From: Altererythrobacter sp.
GTDB taxonomy: Bacteria; Pseudomonadota; Alphaproteobacteria; Sphingomonadales; Sphingomonadaceae
Direction of reading: 5' to 3'
Length of the DNA stretch: 14,648 bases
NCBI GenBank assembly: GCA_011524425.1
Contig: WTKI01000155.1
Span: forward strand, 1-14,648
Below the pieces are notes generated by a model. The model was not told the DNA's origin and did no database searches. It worked only from the letters and a program-made list of their open reading frames with translations. The position numbers and the translations under genes were made by a program. Below, piece by piece: positions 7,376 to 14,648 of the stretch. The first letter of the stretch is position 1; each line of letters begins with the position of its first letter.

Positions 7376-7427
7376 AATCAATGATCGCGCAATTGATTGG
7401 AACGCTATTGCGCTGAAATGTTTCAGC
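7376..7427 (-). repeat. Chain of three overlapping inverted repeats at the end of cheR
   Basis: Three perfect 7-bp inverted repeats overlap by two bases each: AATCAAT-9-ATTGATT (7376-7398), GCGCAAT-13-ATTGCGC (7387-7413) and GCTGAAA-2-TTTCAGC (7412-7427, which contains the cheR stop codon). Because arms overlap, neighbouring hairpins compete for a few bases. They would fold in the RNA leaving cheR and may end or process the che transcript. No run of U follows any of them, so a standard intrinsic terminator is not evident. Confidence 0.4.
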
Positions 7428-8268
7428 CGTTCGCTGCAACCTTTTGGTCTGCCGGAACATTACAGTAAAGACTGATCCGGCTTGGCATGGATGCAAACCG
7501 GTCTGTATGTCCGACCACTGTCTCGCCCGCTCCAAGCATGAGAATTCCGTCAGGCTTCATCGCTTGCTGCAGTCTTTCAAACGCCCGGGTCCGGGTCTCG
7601 TTCGGGAAATAGAGCAAGACATTGCGGCACAGCACGAGATCAAAAGCGCCTATCGCTGGTGGAGCTTCAAGTACATTATGTTGCTCAAAGCGAACGATAG
7701 ATCGCGTAGCGCTACGCATTTGCCAGCCTGAAGATGTTTCATCAAAGTGCTCCAGCATTTGCGTGATAGTGAGACCGCGCTGCACTTCGAACTGGCTGTA
7801 ATGGCCAGCACGTGCTGCGCTGACCGCGCTCGCTGAAATATCTGTTCCCAGGATGTCGATGGACCAGCCTTGCCAGCGATTGGGTTCATCTGCGAATTGC
7901 ATCGCGAGCGAATGCGCTTCCTGGCCTGTAGAACAACCTGCACACCAGATTTGCAACCGCTTTTGCGCCGCACGGCGTTCAGCCAGAAGCGGAAAAATAT
8001 GATCAGGCAGCTGTTCAAATGTCGGACGGTCGCGAAAGAAATACGTCTCGTTATTGAGCAGAGCTTCTACAACTTCCTCGGCCAGAGCGGATTGTCCTGG
8101 AGTAGCCAACATACAAACCAATTGGTCGATGTTGGATATGCCTCTTTCTCTAAAGAGGCTTGCGAGCGCGGTTCCGATCCTCCAGCGGCGGCTTTCCGTA
8201 AGCTGCTGCCCGGTACGTGCAGAGAGAAGGTCCGCAATAATCTGATAGGACGCCTGGTTCAGTTCCAT
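7423..8268 (-). CDS. cheR: CheR chemoreceptor glutamate methyltransferase
   Basis: A 281-residue protein that would methylate glutamates on methyl-accepting chemoreceptors using S-adenosylmethionine, giving sensory adaptation together with CheB. Residues 1-70 form the small helical N-terminal domain and the rest the Rossmann-like catalytic domain. Signature segments are NNETYFFRD (72-80), the SAM loop WCAGCSTGQEAHSLAM (108-123), DILGTDIS (138-145), and FDLVLCRNVLLYF (209-221). The ATG at 8268 shares its A with the cheB stop (TAATG), indicating translational coupling. The frame is open for 34 more codons upstream, but those overlap cheB and do not resemble the family. The C-terminus lacks TPR repeats, so it is a plain CheR. 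No C-terminal pentapeptide-binding feature could be judged. Confidence 0.96.
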   Translation of the reverse strand: MELNQASYQIIADLLSARTGQQLTESRRWRIGTALASLFRERGISNIDQLVCMLATPGQSALAEEVVEALLNNETYFFRDRPTFEQLPDHIFPLLAERRAAQKRLQIWCAGCSTGQEAHSLAMQFADEPNRWQGWSIDILGTDISASAVSAARAGHYSQFEVQRGLTITQMLEHFDETSSGWQMRSATRSIVRFEQHNVLEAPPAIGAFDLVLCRNVLLYFPNETRTRAFERLQQAMKPDGILMLGAGETVVGHTDRFASMPSRISLYCNVPADQKVAANG

Positions 8269-9371
8269 TACGCGATTCCGTAATCGTCCATCAACCAGCC
8301 AGCCAGTTCTTCTGGCGGTAACACAGCACTGGTCAAGCCTGCGTTGGCAACCGCTCCGGGCATGCCCCAAACGGCTGAACTTTCAGCATCTTGAGCAATC
8401 ACTGAACCACCGGCGTTGACCAGTGCTTCAGCGCCCGAAGCGCCATCTCGGCCCATGCCAGATAGCAGCACGGCGGTAGCTCGGCCATTGCAGTTGGTTG
8501 CGATGCTTGACAGCATTGTATCGACTGATGGCATGCATCCACTCACAGCCGGGGCGCTGCCAAGGCGCGTTACGAAGCCTTTTCCATCAGGCTCAACGAC
8601 CATATGAGAGTGTCCTGTTGCCACAGCGATTTCACCGCGCTTTATGACCGCGCCATCTTCAGCGATAACGGTGCGTCGTGCGGCTGATACTTCCAGCTGC
8701 CGCGCAAATACTGAAACGAATGAGGTAGGAAGATGCTGCGTTACGAAAATCGGCAGATCATATTCCGGCTTGAGCGACTTCAACAGCAGGTTCAAAGCAT
8801 GGATCCCGCCTGTTGATGCACCAATAGCGATAAGATCAGTCCGCCTAATTCGGCCAGACCGCTCGGCTAGTGCAGGTTTGTCAGTTTCAGGCGACTGAAG
8901 CGGTTCGTTGGTCTTTCGACCGCCCAGCGCTCGGATCTTTTCGAGCAGAGCCGCACGGTATTGAGCATCGAACCCGCCCGGGCGCGGCTTCAGCATTGTG
9001 TCTGCTGCGCCCATGGAAAGAGCGGCTACGGTCGCTTCCGCGCCTTCTTGCGTGAGCGATGATACGACTAGAACCGATGCGCTTTCCTGAGCCTTGAGTA
9101 TTTGGGGAAGCGCTTCAAGTCCGCCCATGCCAGGCATTTCCAGATCGAGAAGGATAACATCGACTGGGTCACGCTTAAGCCGCGCGATACCTAATTCTGC
9201 GGTGCGTTCGCCCGCAACAACTTCCATGTCAGGCGATTCCGTTACCATGCGCGAAAAGACCGTGCGCACAGTGAGAGAATCGTCGATAATCAGAACCCGG
9301 ATGGCTTCTTGAGCGCCGCGGCGATGCTTGGTTTCGACGTTCGGTTTGATCTGCGGAGAATAGGAATTCAC
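8268..9371 (-). CDS. cheB: CheB chemotaxis methylesterase/glutamine deamidase with receiver domain
   Basis: A 367-residue two-domain protein. The receiver domain (about 23-145) has the acidic pair D30/D31 (IIDDS), phospho-acceptor D76 (ILLDLEMPG) and K128 (LKPR). The C-terminal esterase domain (about 178-365) has the catalytic triad S186 (GASTGG), H213 (TQHLP) and D309 (GMGRDG), and would remove methyl groups from chemoreceptors when phosphorylated by CheA. A linker of about 30 polar residues joins the domains. Translation starts at GTG (9371); no other start codon lies between it and the receiver core, and the Shine-Dalgarno signal is weak, so it may rely on coupling to cheY, whose stop is 14 bases upstream. 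A preceding tail of some 20 charged residues is not part of the receiver fold. Confidence 0.96.
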   Translation of the reverse strand: MNSYSPQIKPNVETKHRRGAQEAIRVLIIDDSLTVRTVFSRMVTESPDMEVVAGERTAELGIARLKRDPVDVILLDLEMPGMGGLEALPQILKAQESASVLVVSSLTQEGAEATVAALSMGAADTMLKPRPGGFDAQYRAALLEKIRALGGRKTNEPLQSPETDKPALAERSGRIRRTDLIAIGASTGGIHALNLLLKSLKPEYDLPIFVTQHLPTSFVSVFARQLEVSAARRTVIAEDGAVIKRGEIAVATGHSHMVVEPDGKGFVTRLGSAPAVSGCMPSVDTMLSSIATNCNGRATAVLLSGMGRDGASGAEALVNAGGSVIAQDAESSAVWGMPGAVANAGLTSAVLPPEELAGWLMDDYGIA

Positions 9372-9385
9372 GGCTATTCAGGCTT

Positions 9386-9751
9386 TCAAGTTAGGCCAAC
9401 AAGTTGCAACTTGATCTGAAGAGTTTCGTGATCGAAGGGTTTCATCACGTACTCGTCAGCACCAGCCGAGATCGCCTCTCTTATATGTGCAACGTCATTC
9501 TCCGTCGTACAGAAAACGACTTTGGGTTTCGCGCCATCTGGACGTTGACGCAATTGAGTGATGAATTCGATGCCTGTCATCACTGGCATGTTCCAGTCGA
9601 GCAATACCACATCCGGCATCTGCGCGTCGCAATGCTCCAGGCCATCCTTGCCGTTTTCAGCCTCTTCGACTGCAAAGCCAAGGGTTTCAAGAATGTGCCT
9701 AGACACTTTCCTGATCACTCTTGAATCATCGACTATCAGACACGTTTTCAT
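9386..9751 (-). CDS. cheY: CheY-like single-domain response regulator
   Basis: A 121-residue stand-alone receiver domain, the diffusible output of the chemosensory pathway. Key residues are in place: D8/D9 (IVDDS), phospho-acceptor D52 (LLDWNMPVMTG), switch T82/T83 (FCTTEND), Y101 and K104 (YVMKPF). The ATG at 9751 has AGGGG about six bases upstream. It is placed between cheW (52-base gap) and cheB (14-base gap), so its partner is almost certainly the CheA of this operon. Whether it binds the flagellar switch or another motility target, or serves as a phosphate sink, cannot be told from sequence. Confidence 0.95.
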   Translation of the reverse strand: MKTCLIVDDSRVIRKVSRHILETLGFAVEEAENGKDGLEHCDAQMPDVVLLDWNMPVMTGIEFITQLRQRPDGAKPKVVFCTTENDVAHIREAISAGADEYVMKPFDHETLQIKLQLVGLT

Positions 9752-9803
9752 GTTGACCCCTGCAATTTTTTCTTGGCCATAGCAGCATCAGGTAACCATC
9801 GTC

Positions 9804-10241
9804 TTAAGCTGCTTTCTGTATTCCACCTGCTCCGGCGATCAGTCGATCTATATTCAACAGCAGGGCTGGCCCCTGCGCAGTCTCAACCATACCTTCAGCA
9901 AGGTAAGACCATTCGGTTCCGTAGCCGCCTTCGACCGCTACAATCTCGTTTGTGCTGTCTTCTACGTCCTCAACTTCATCAACTAGCAAGGCGTAAACGT
10001 GGCCTTCGTGCTCCACTACGGCCGCTCTCTTGCCCAACGGATTGACTTGCTTTGACTTCCCAGCAGCGCGCAAGCAGTCAATCACCGTCAGCGTCTGGCT
10101 TCGTTTCGTGCAAAGACCGAGAATGTGGTCCGGCGCGTGAGGAACAGCTGTGATCGCTTCGATCTCGATCACGGAATGGACCTGGAGTGCCCGCAAAGCG
10201 CACCGCTGGCCATCGATCTTGATCATAACAAGAAGTTCCAT
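9804..10241 (-). CDS. cheW: CheW chemotaxis coupling protein
   Basis: A 145-residue CheW-domain protein linking chemoreceptors to CheA in the sensory array. Visible family features are the initial strand (LLVMIKIDGQRCALRALQV), the turn APDHILGLCTKRSQTLTVIDC, in the place of the usual 'p..v.G..n.rG.vlpVidl' strand pair, and VYALLVDEVEDV. The region near GLCTKRSQ departs from the usual 'GlinlRG', with Cys and Lys where Asn and Arg are usual, so receptor contacts may be atypical. The ATG at 10241 overlaps the cheA stop (TGATG), with GAAGAGG seven bases upstream; a GTG one codon earlier (10244) is an alternative start. It lies directly between cheA and cheY. Confidence 0.92.
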   Translation of the reverse strand: MELLVMIKIDGQRCALRALQVHSVIEIEAITAVPHAPDHILGLCTKRSQTLTVIDCLRAAGKSKQVNPLGKRAAVVEHEGHVYALLVDEVEDVEDSTNEIVAVEGGYGTEWSYLAEGMVETAQGPALLLNIDRLIAGAGGIQKAA

Positions 10242-12664
10242 CACGCGGCCTCTTCGCTCTTTCCAGTCGCTGCCGCTCTAAGGGCTTGCACACGTGCGTC
10301 CCTTAGCGCTTCGACCAGCGCATTTTCGTCATAGCGGTAGACTGAGTTCTCATGAACTGCGCCATCTTCAGGCGTGTCCTGAATAACGATCACTCCACCT
10401 GCTGTTGGTTGGTCTTTGGCCGCATCCCCGGCCATGATGATGTGCACATCTGGCTTTTGGTCGTGACTAGCTGACACGATAGTGTAGCCGCACCTTGCGA
10501 CGAGAGGCGCTAAGATTGCATCAGCCCAATCGCTGTCAGGAAGCTGGCATGTCAGAGAAGTCTTGGACTTCGCAACACGCCCATACTTGGCAAAAATCGC
10601 ATAGCTATCGAGCAGTGTGATGGTTTCGCCTTCGTGCAATACGATGCCTTCGACACAATCTTGCTCTTTTGCAGGCGTGAGCGTGTCGTCAAGCACGACT
10701 GCATCTTCAATCTGCTGAATGGCATAAGCCAATTCTGTCGTCCCGTCCGAAATTCGTAACAGTTTGACTTTTTCCGTTGCCGGACTCGCGCCTTCGAGGC
10801 CGATTAGATCGAGAATCTGGCCATCAATGATGACCCGAGGATCCCCGGCGTTCACTTCCAATGCGCTAGCTGGCACAGATTCAATGCGTTGTATCGTATC
10901 AAGCCGCATAGCGCGCTTGCGACCGTCAAATCCCACAAAGATCATCGCTTGAATACCATCTTCAAGCGCTTCTTCTAGCTCGTCCAACCCGCCAATACGT
11001 TGTGCTCGCGTGTCTGAGATCAAATTGCGGTTGAGGGCAATCTGAGGAATGTCGAGTACAAGGATCGGCGTACCATCATCGAGCTGGGTTGCGCCGCCAT
11101 AAAGTTCTGTCTGCATAATTGCAGGGGGCAGCGGCTTTACGACCAAATCACTGATGTTGCAGATGCTATCTGCCATCAAAGCAATGAGGTCCCCGCTAGC
11201 AAGTCTGACCAAAATGGCAGATCGTTGCTTTTGTTCTAGCTGGTCGGGCAGTCCTAAGACATCTGCGAGGTTTAGACATGGTACGCGGCGACCTCGAAAA
11301 GTAACCATGCCGCGATCGCCGACTGTGATAAAGTCCAGGGTTTCCGCCTCCATCTGTACGACTTCTTCGACATAGGACTGCGGAATCGCGAAAAATTCTC
11401 CGCCTTGTTCGATGATTATGCCTGAGATGATGCTCAATGTGAGAGGCAGGGTCAGATAGAATAGCGAACCCTGGTCAGGAGTGCTGGTGACTTTGATTGT
11501 ACCGCCTACGCGTTCAAGATTGTCCCGCACCACGTCCAATCCAACGCCGCGCCCAGAAACTGAACTTACCGCATCAGCAGTCGACAGGCCGGGTTCGAAG
11601 ACCAATTGCAGGACCTGTTCCCGGCTCATGGCGGACAAGGTTGGCTGATCGACGATTCCTGCCTCAAGAGCCTTTGTGGCAATTTTGTCTGCGTTAAGGC
11701 CGCGTCCGTCATCGGTAATGACAATCGAGATTTTGTTGCCTGATTGACGGGCAGCAATGCTGAGCAGGCCCGTTTCCCGTTTTCCGGCCTTTAAGCGGTC
11801 TGAAGGCGGCTCGATCCCGTGATCCAGAGCGTTGCGGATGATGTGAGTGAGAGGGTCCCGGATCATCTCGACCATTTCGCGGTCAAGTTCGACGTTCCCG
11901 CCCTCAAAGTCGACTAAGACTTGCTTGCCCAACTCATTGGACAGATCCCGAACCAGTCGCGGAAATACAGAAAATAAATTCTCGATCCGCTGCATCCGCA
12001 TGCGAGTAATGGCATCGCGGACATCTGCGAGAATGGTGGTAAGCCTTTCGAAAGGTCCGTCGATCGTGGGTTGGTTGCCCGCCATCTGCAGTCTATGGGC
12101 GAGGTCATTCCTAGCCAATACCATGTCTGAAACGCCGCTCATCACGCGGTCAAGCAGCTCAGTAGGCAGCCGAATGGTACGGGCCGTCACGGCTCCAGAT
12201 GTCTGTGCGGGCTTGTTGTTGCTGTTCGTGTTTTCGCTATCTGCCTGAGTTACATCCGCAGTGGCGCTATGATCTGCAATCACTCCGGTCTCATGTTCGC
12301 AAGGCTGAAGTGCGGCTATCAATTCGTCATCGCCGCCGTCCGGGAACTCTTCGCCGGCTTCTATAGCATCGGCCATGAGAGAAATACGATCGATTATAGC
12401 GAGAATTGCGGTGACCAGGTCAGCATCTGAATCTCTGCGCCCTGAGCGAACGTCTGACAAGGCATCTTCTGCAGCGTGGCTCAGTCGCTCCAGCCTGGGA
12501 AAATCGAAAAATCCGCAATTACCTTTGACGGTGTGTACAAAGCGGAAGATGGCATCCAGGCGCGACTTATCGGAAGGATCCGCTTCCCAAGCGATGATCT
12601 CTCCTTGGCTTGCCTCCAGCATTTCGCGGGTTTCCGCTACGAAATCCGCTAACAAGTCATCCAT
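10241..12664 (-). CDS. cheA: CheA chemotaxis histidine kinase, with extra CheW-like and degenerate receiver regions
   Basis: An 807-residue cytoplasmic kinase. Order: HPt domain (about 1-105) with phosphorylated H44 (FRFVHTVKGN); a polar linker (about 120-160) where a P2 domain would normally be; dimerisation helices (about 163-240); ATPase domain (about 260-408) with N-box HIIRNALDHG (N278), DDGRGL (318-323) and GRGVGLD (371-377); a CheW-like P5 domain (about 412-545); a second, more diverged CheW-like region (about 570-695, opening QAMIFVGFDGRKRAMRLD); and a C-terminal stretch (about 702-795) that reads like a receiver fold (ILAPLVARCGYTIVSAS, then PDVHIIM) but lacks the acidic pair and acceptor aspartate. 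It phosphorylates CheY and CheB. The start ATG has GAGG eight bases upstream. It is the first che gene, 57 bases downstream of the MATE gene, and overlaps cheW by one base. Confidence 0.95.
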   Translation of the reverse strand: MDDLLADFVAETREMLEASQGEIIAWEADPSDKSRLDAIFRFVHTVKGNCGFFDFPRLERLSHAAEDALSDVRSGRRDSDADLVTAILAIIDRISLMADAIEAGEEFPDGGDDELIAALQPCEHETGVIADHSATADVTQADSENTNSNNKPAQTSGAVTARTIRLPTELLDRVMSGVSDMVLARNDLAHRLQMAGNQPTIDGPFERLTTILADVRDAITRMRMQRIENLFSVFPRLVRDLSNELGKQVLVDFEGGNVELDREMVEMIRDPLTHIIRNALDHGIEPPSDRLKAGKRETGLLSIAARQSGNKISIVITDDGRGLNADKIATKALEAGIVDQPTLSAMSREQVLQLVFEPGLSTADAVSSVSGRGVGLDVVRDNLERVGGTIKVTSTPDQGSLFYLTLPLTLSIISGIIIEQGGEFFAIPQSYVEEVVQMEAETLDFITVGDRGMVTFRGRRVPCLNLADVLGLPDQLEQKQRSAILVRLASGDLIALMADSICNISDLVVKPLPPAIMQTELYGGATQLDDGTPILVLDIPQIALNRNLISDTRAQRIGGLDELEEALEDGIQAMIFVGFDGRKRAMRLDTIQRIESVPASALEVNAGDPRVIIDGQILDLIGLEGASPATEKVKLLRISDGTTELAYAIQQIEDAVVLDDTLTPAKEQDCVEGIVLHEGETITLLDSYAIFAKYGRVAKSKTSLTCQLPDSDWADAILAPLVARCGYTIVSASHDQKPDVHIIMAGDAAKDQPTAGGVIVIQDTPEDGAVHENSVYRYDENALVEALRDARVQALRAAATGKSEEAA

Positions 12665-12721
12665 TTCACCAACCTCTATTGCAGAGAAGGTCAGTTATGC
12701 AGGAATTTGGTTAACGAAGGG

Positions 12722-14074
12722 TCACACGCTTTGTGAGGGCTGAGAATTTGAAAGGATGCGCCAAACCACAGTGGCTGCAACAAGACCGCCAAGAATATTG
12801 GCTGCCAATTCTGCAGCGTAAATCGCGGAGGATCCCCAAGCAGGCCGGAGAAGCCAAGCGCAAGGAAGCATGACAAGAAAGACACGACCGACTGACTGCA
12901 TCAATGCGAAATTGGCTTTGTCGACCGCGTTTAGAGCGCCATTCGCGATAATAAGCAGGCCAAAACCCGCATAACCCCAAGCGGCGATCCGCAAATACAG
13001 AACGAATTCGCTGAGGACTGCCGCATCATCTGTGAAGAAACCGGCGAACCAGTCACTGAACACCGTTAACACCATCGCCATAAGGAGGCCCCAGCCAATA
13101 GCGAAGCCTCCCGCACCAAACATGGCTTGGCGCGCTCTTTCAGGCTGATTGGCGCCCCAATTCTGCCCTACTATGGCCCCTATCGAGCCGGAAAGCGCGA
13201 GCAAGGGCACAACAGCGAAGGTTTGGACGCGACCCGCTGCACCAAAGCCAGCCACGGCGGCGGATCCTTGGGAAGCAATCAATGCTGTCAGCACTGACAG
13301 CCCAATCGGATTGATGGCATTGGATAGGGATGCCGGCACAGCAACTTTCATGATCGCGCTGAACTGCTCTTTCTTATGGCAACGCCTCACCAGCGCCAAG
13401 TCGAACGGAAGTGCGGTGGCCCGCATCAACCGGAGAGCGACCAACAAACCAAACCCCCAACCGATCAATGTGGCATAAGCCGCGCCTTGAATGCCAAACC
13501 CGCTAAATCCGAATGCACCTGTTATCAGGATAGGGTCGAGAACCCAGTTAGCGGCTGCATAAACCAGCGACACATAGGACGTGCGCCTCGCTTCTCCTTG
13601 TCCGCGCAACACCCCGTTAATACCCATGACGCCCATTATGAGAGGAAGGCCAAGGGCGAAGGGTCGCATATATTGCCTGATTAGAGGCATTATCGCCTCG
13701 TCGGCTTGCATCATTTGGAACAGGGGGTCGAGCAAGACATAAAGCAATAGGCCGAGCGCGAGACCTGTCGCTCCGGCGAGCACGATGCCGAAATTGGCGC
13801 GTTGCGCCGCCCGGTCCAGCGCACCTTCTCCCAAGGCGCGAGCAACAACTGAATTGATGCCGACCATCATGCCGATACCAAGGCTGCTGATCGCAACGCT
13901 CACAGGAAATATGAAGGCAATGGCGGCGAGGGCATCGCTGCCCAGTTGTCCGATGAAATACGCATCGACCAGTCCGATCGAAGTTATCGCTGCAACGCCA
14001 ATGATCATCGGAAGGGTCTGCGAGACGAGATGCCCGCGGATTGATCCACGCGTTAGTTTGGCGCTCTCGCTCAT
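12722..14074 (-). CDS. MATE family efflux transporter
   Basis: A 450-residue inner-membrane protein of the multidrug and toxic compound extrusion family, the usual length, with about 12 hydrophobic helices in two related halves (roughly 15-220 and 235-440). Family features include the first-half start LVSQTLPMIIGVAAITSIGLVDAYFIGQLG and the second-half start AVPASLSNAINPIGLSVLTALIASQG, each followed by small-residue-rich helices, plus NGVLRGQGEARR in the mid-first half. MATE proteins export cationic drugs or metabolites in exchange for H+ or Na+. The ATG at 14074 has only a weak ribosome site. It precedes cheA by 57 bases in the same direction, but a functional link to chemotaxis is not expected; cheA probably has its own promoter. 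Its upstream region is shared with the divergent IorA-like gene. Substrate unknown. Confidence 0.93.
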   Translation of the reverse strand: MSESAKLTRGSIRGHLVSQTLPMIIGVAAITSIGLVDAYFIGQLGSDALAAIAFIFPVSVAISSLGIGMMVGINSVVARALGEGALDRAAQRANFGIVLAGATGLALGLLLYVLLDPLFQMMQADEAIMPLIRQYMRPFALGLPLIMGVMGINGVLRGQGEARRTSYVSLVYAAANWVLDPILITGAFGFSGFGIQGAAYATLIGWGFGLLVALRLMRATALPFDLALVRRCHKKEQFSAIMKVAVPASLSNAINPIGLSVLTALIASQGSAAVAGFGAAGRVQTFAVVPLLALSGSIGAIVGQNWGANQPERARQAMFGAGGFAIGWGLLMAMVLTVFSDWFAGFFTDDAAVLSEFVLYLRIAAWGYAGFGLLIIANGALNAVDKANFALMQSVGRVFLVMLPCAWLLRPAWGSSAIYAAELAANILGGLVAATVVWRILSNSQPSQSV

Positions 14075-14215
14075 GGACTACAGGCCTAGCTGGCCAAACT
14101 GCCGGGGGGAAGAGGTAATCCACAATACGCCCGTCTTGCGGCACATCGTAAAGATGCGATACAGCCACGACGTCCGATGGGGGTTGGTCCTCTTTTGCCT
14201 GGAGAAACCGCGCCT
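14075..14215. other. Divergent intergenic region between MATE and IorA-like genes
   Basis: These 141 bases must hold the promoters of both flanking genes. I could not assign convincing -35/-10 pairs or an operator; only a short ATCG/CGAT hairpin around TAAAGATG is visible near 14147-14162. GGAG at 14201-14204 is the probable ribosome site of the downstream gene. The minus-strand frame that stays open here is an extension of an out-of-frame reading of the MATE gene. Confidence 0.3.
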
Positions 14216-14648
14216 ATGCCGCGCATGACAGTGAATGAACAGCCACTGGAGTTTGATCTCGATCCAGAGACTCCTCTGCTTTGGGCCTTGCGCGATGCCG
14301 CTAATCTGACCGGCACAAAGTATGGCTGCGGGAATGGCGATTGCGGGGCTTGCACAGTTTTAGTTGATGGCGCCCCCTTGCGTTCCTGCCTTGTTACGAT
14401 TGGAGAGGCAGAAGGTCGCTTCATCACTACGATTGAAGGGCTTTCGGCGGATCGATCGCATCCTGTCCAAAAAGCTTTAGTTGCTGAACAGGCTATTCAA
14501 TGCGGTTTTTGTACGCCGGGTATCACATTGGCTGCTGCTTCGCTGATCGCGCGCAATGCCGACCCAAGCGAAGACGAGATCAAGCAAGCGATCCCCAATA
14601 TTTGTCGCTGTGGGGTCTACCCTCGGCTGGTTCGCGCTATCCAGCGCG
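14216..14648 (+). CDS. (2Fe-2S)-binding subunit of a xanthine dehydrogenase-family oxidoreductase, IorA-like (partial)
   Basis: The first 144 codons of a small iron-sulfur subunit; the window ends before its stop. The N-terminal ferredoxin-like domain carries the first cluster ligands C38, C43, C46 and C58 (GCGNGDCGACTV...RSC). The helical domain carries the second set C96, C99, C130 and C132 (CGFCTPG and CRCGVYPR). This two-cluster arrangement passes electrons from a molybdenum cofactor subunit; the short form without FAD domain resembles isoquinoline 1-oxidoreductase IorA and aldehyde-oxidising relatives. The large molybdopterin subunit is expected just downstream, outside the window. GGAG at 14201-14204 favours ATG 14216; ATG 14225 (MTVNEQP) gives the more family-like N-terminus, and ATG 14177 is a longer alternative without a ribosome site. 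The substrate is unknown. Confidence 0.93.
   Translation, partial: MPRMTVNEQPLEFDLDPETPLLWALRDAANLTGTKYGCGNGDCGACTVLVDGAPLRSCLVTIGEAEGRFITTIEGLSADRSHPVQKALVAEQAIQCGFCTPGITLAAASLIARNADPSEDEIKQAIPNICRCGVYPRLVRAIQR

Noticed and set aside
8269..8370. 34-codon N-terminal extension of CheR
   Set aside because: It overlaps the end of cheB and has no CheR similarity; the TAATG junction gives the natural start at 8268.
12709..12714. GTTAAC as a CtrA-type site upstream of cheA
   Set aside because: Only one half-site; no second TTAA at the seven-base spacing.
13617..14168. Long open frame on the minus strand (183 codons) starting upstream of the MATE gene
   Set aside because: It is an out-of-frame reading of the MATE gene, with Arg-rich composition and no recognisable domain beyond it.

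Overview
The window looks like a chromosomal segment of an alphaproteobacterium, most likely a sphingomonad (Sphingomonadales, perhaps Erythrobacteraceae-like). This is an inference from gene content: a TonB-dependent receptor beside a Rieske / carotenoid-oxygenase catabolic cluster, a SnoaL-like protein, an ACAD10/11-type acyl-CoA dehydrogenase and an IorA-like molybdo-hydroxylase subunit. GC content appears moderate. I saw no tRNA, rRNA, CRISPR array, insertion sequence or phage gene.

Left part (1-5662, all + strand): an apparent uptake-and-catabolism cluster. It starts with the C-terminal end of a TonB-dependent receptor (1-179). A TetR regulator follows (245-916). Next come a carotenoid-oxygenase/lignostilbene-dioxygenase family enzyme (1003-2445), a Rieske non-heme iron oxygenase alpha subunit (2468-3805) and a SnoaL-like NTF2-fold protein (3832-4347), all tightly spaced. 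After a 130-base gap there is an acyl-CoA dehydrogenase (4478-5662, GTG start). A 22-bp imperfect palindrome between the TetR gene and the oxygenase genes is a good operator candidate. The plausible logic is import of a hydrophobic aromatic or isoprenoid compound, oxidative C=C cleavage, hydroxylation or demethylation by the Rieske enzyme, then dehydration or isomerisation and CoA-ester oxidation. The substrate cannot be read from the sequence.

Middle and right part (5692-14074, all - strand): reading in the direction of transcription, a MATE transporter is followed by cheA, cheW, cheY, cheB, cheR and a membrane-anchored GGDEF-EAL protein. cheA/cheW and cheB/cheR overlap by one base at stop/start junctions, so the che genes look like one operon. 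CheA is unusual: it lacks an obvious P2 domain, has a second CheW-like region, and ends in what looks like a receiver domain without its phospho-acceptor aspartate. No chemoreceptor or CheD gene is present. The 189-base gap between cheR and the GGDEF-EAL gene is packed with perfect inverted repeats, the most unexplained non-coding structure in the window.

Right edge (14216-14648, + strand): the start of a (2Fe-2S) subunit of a xanthine-dehydrogenase-family oxidoreductase (IorA-like), divergent from the MATE gene and cut by the window end.
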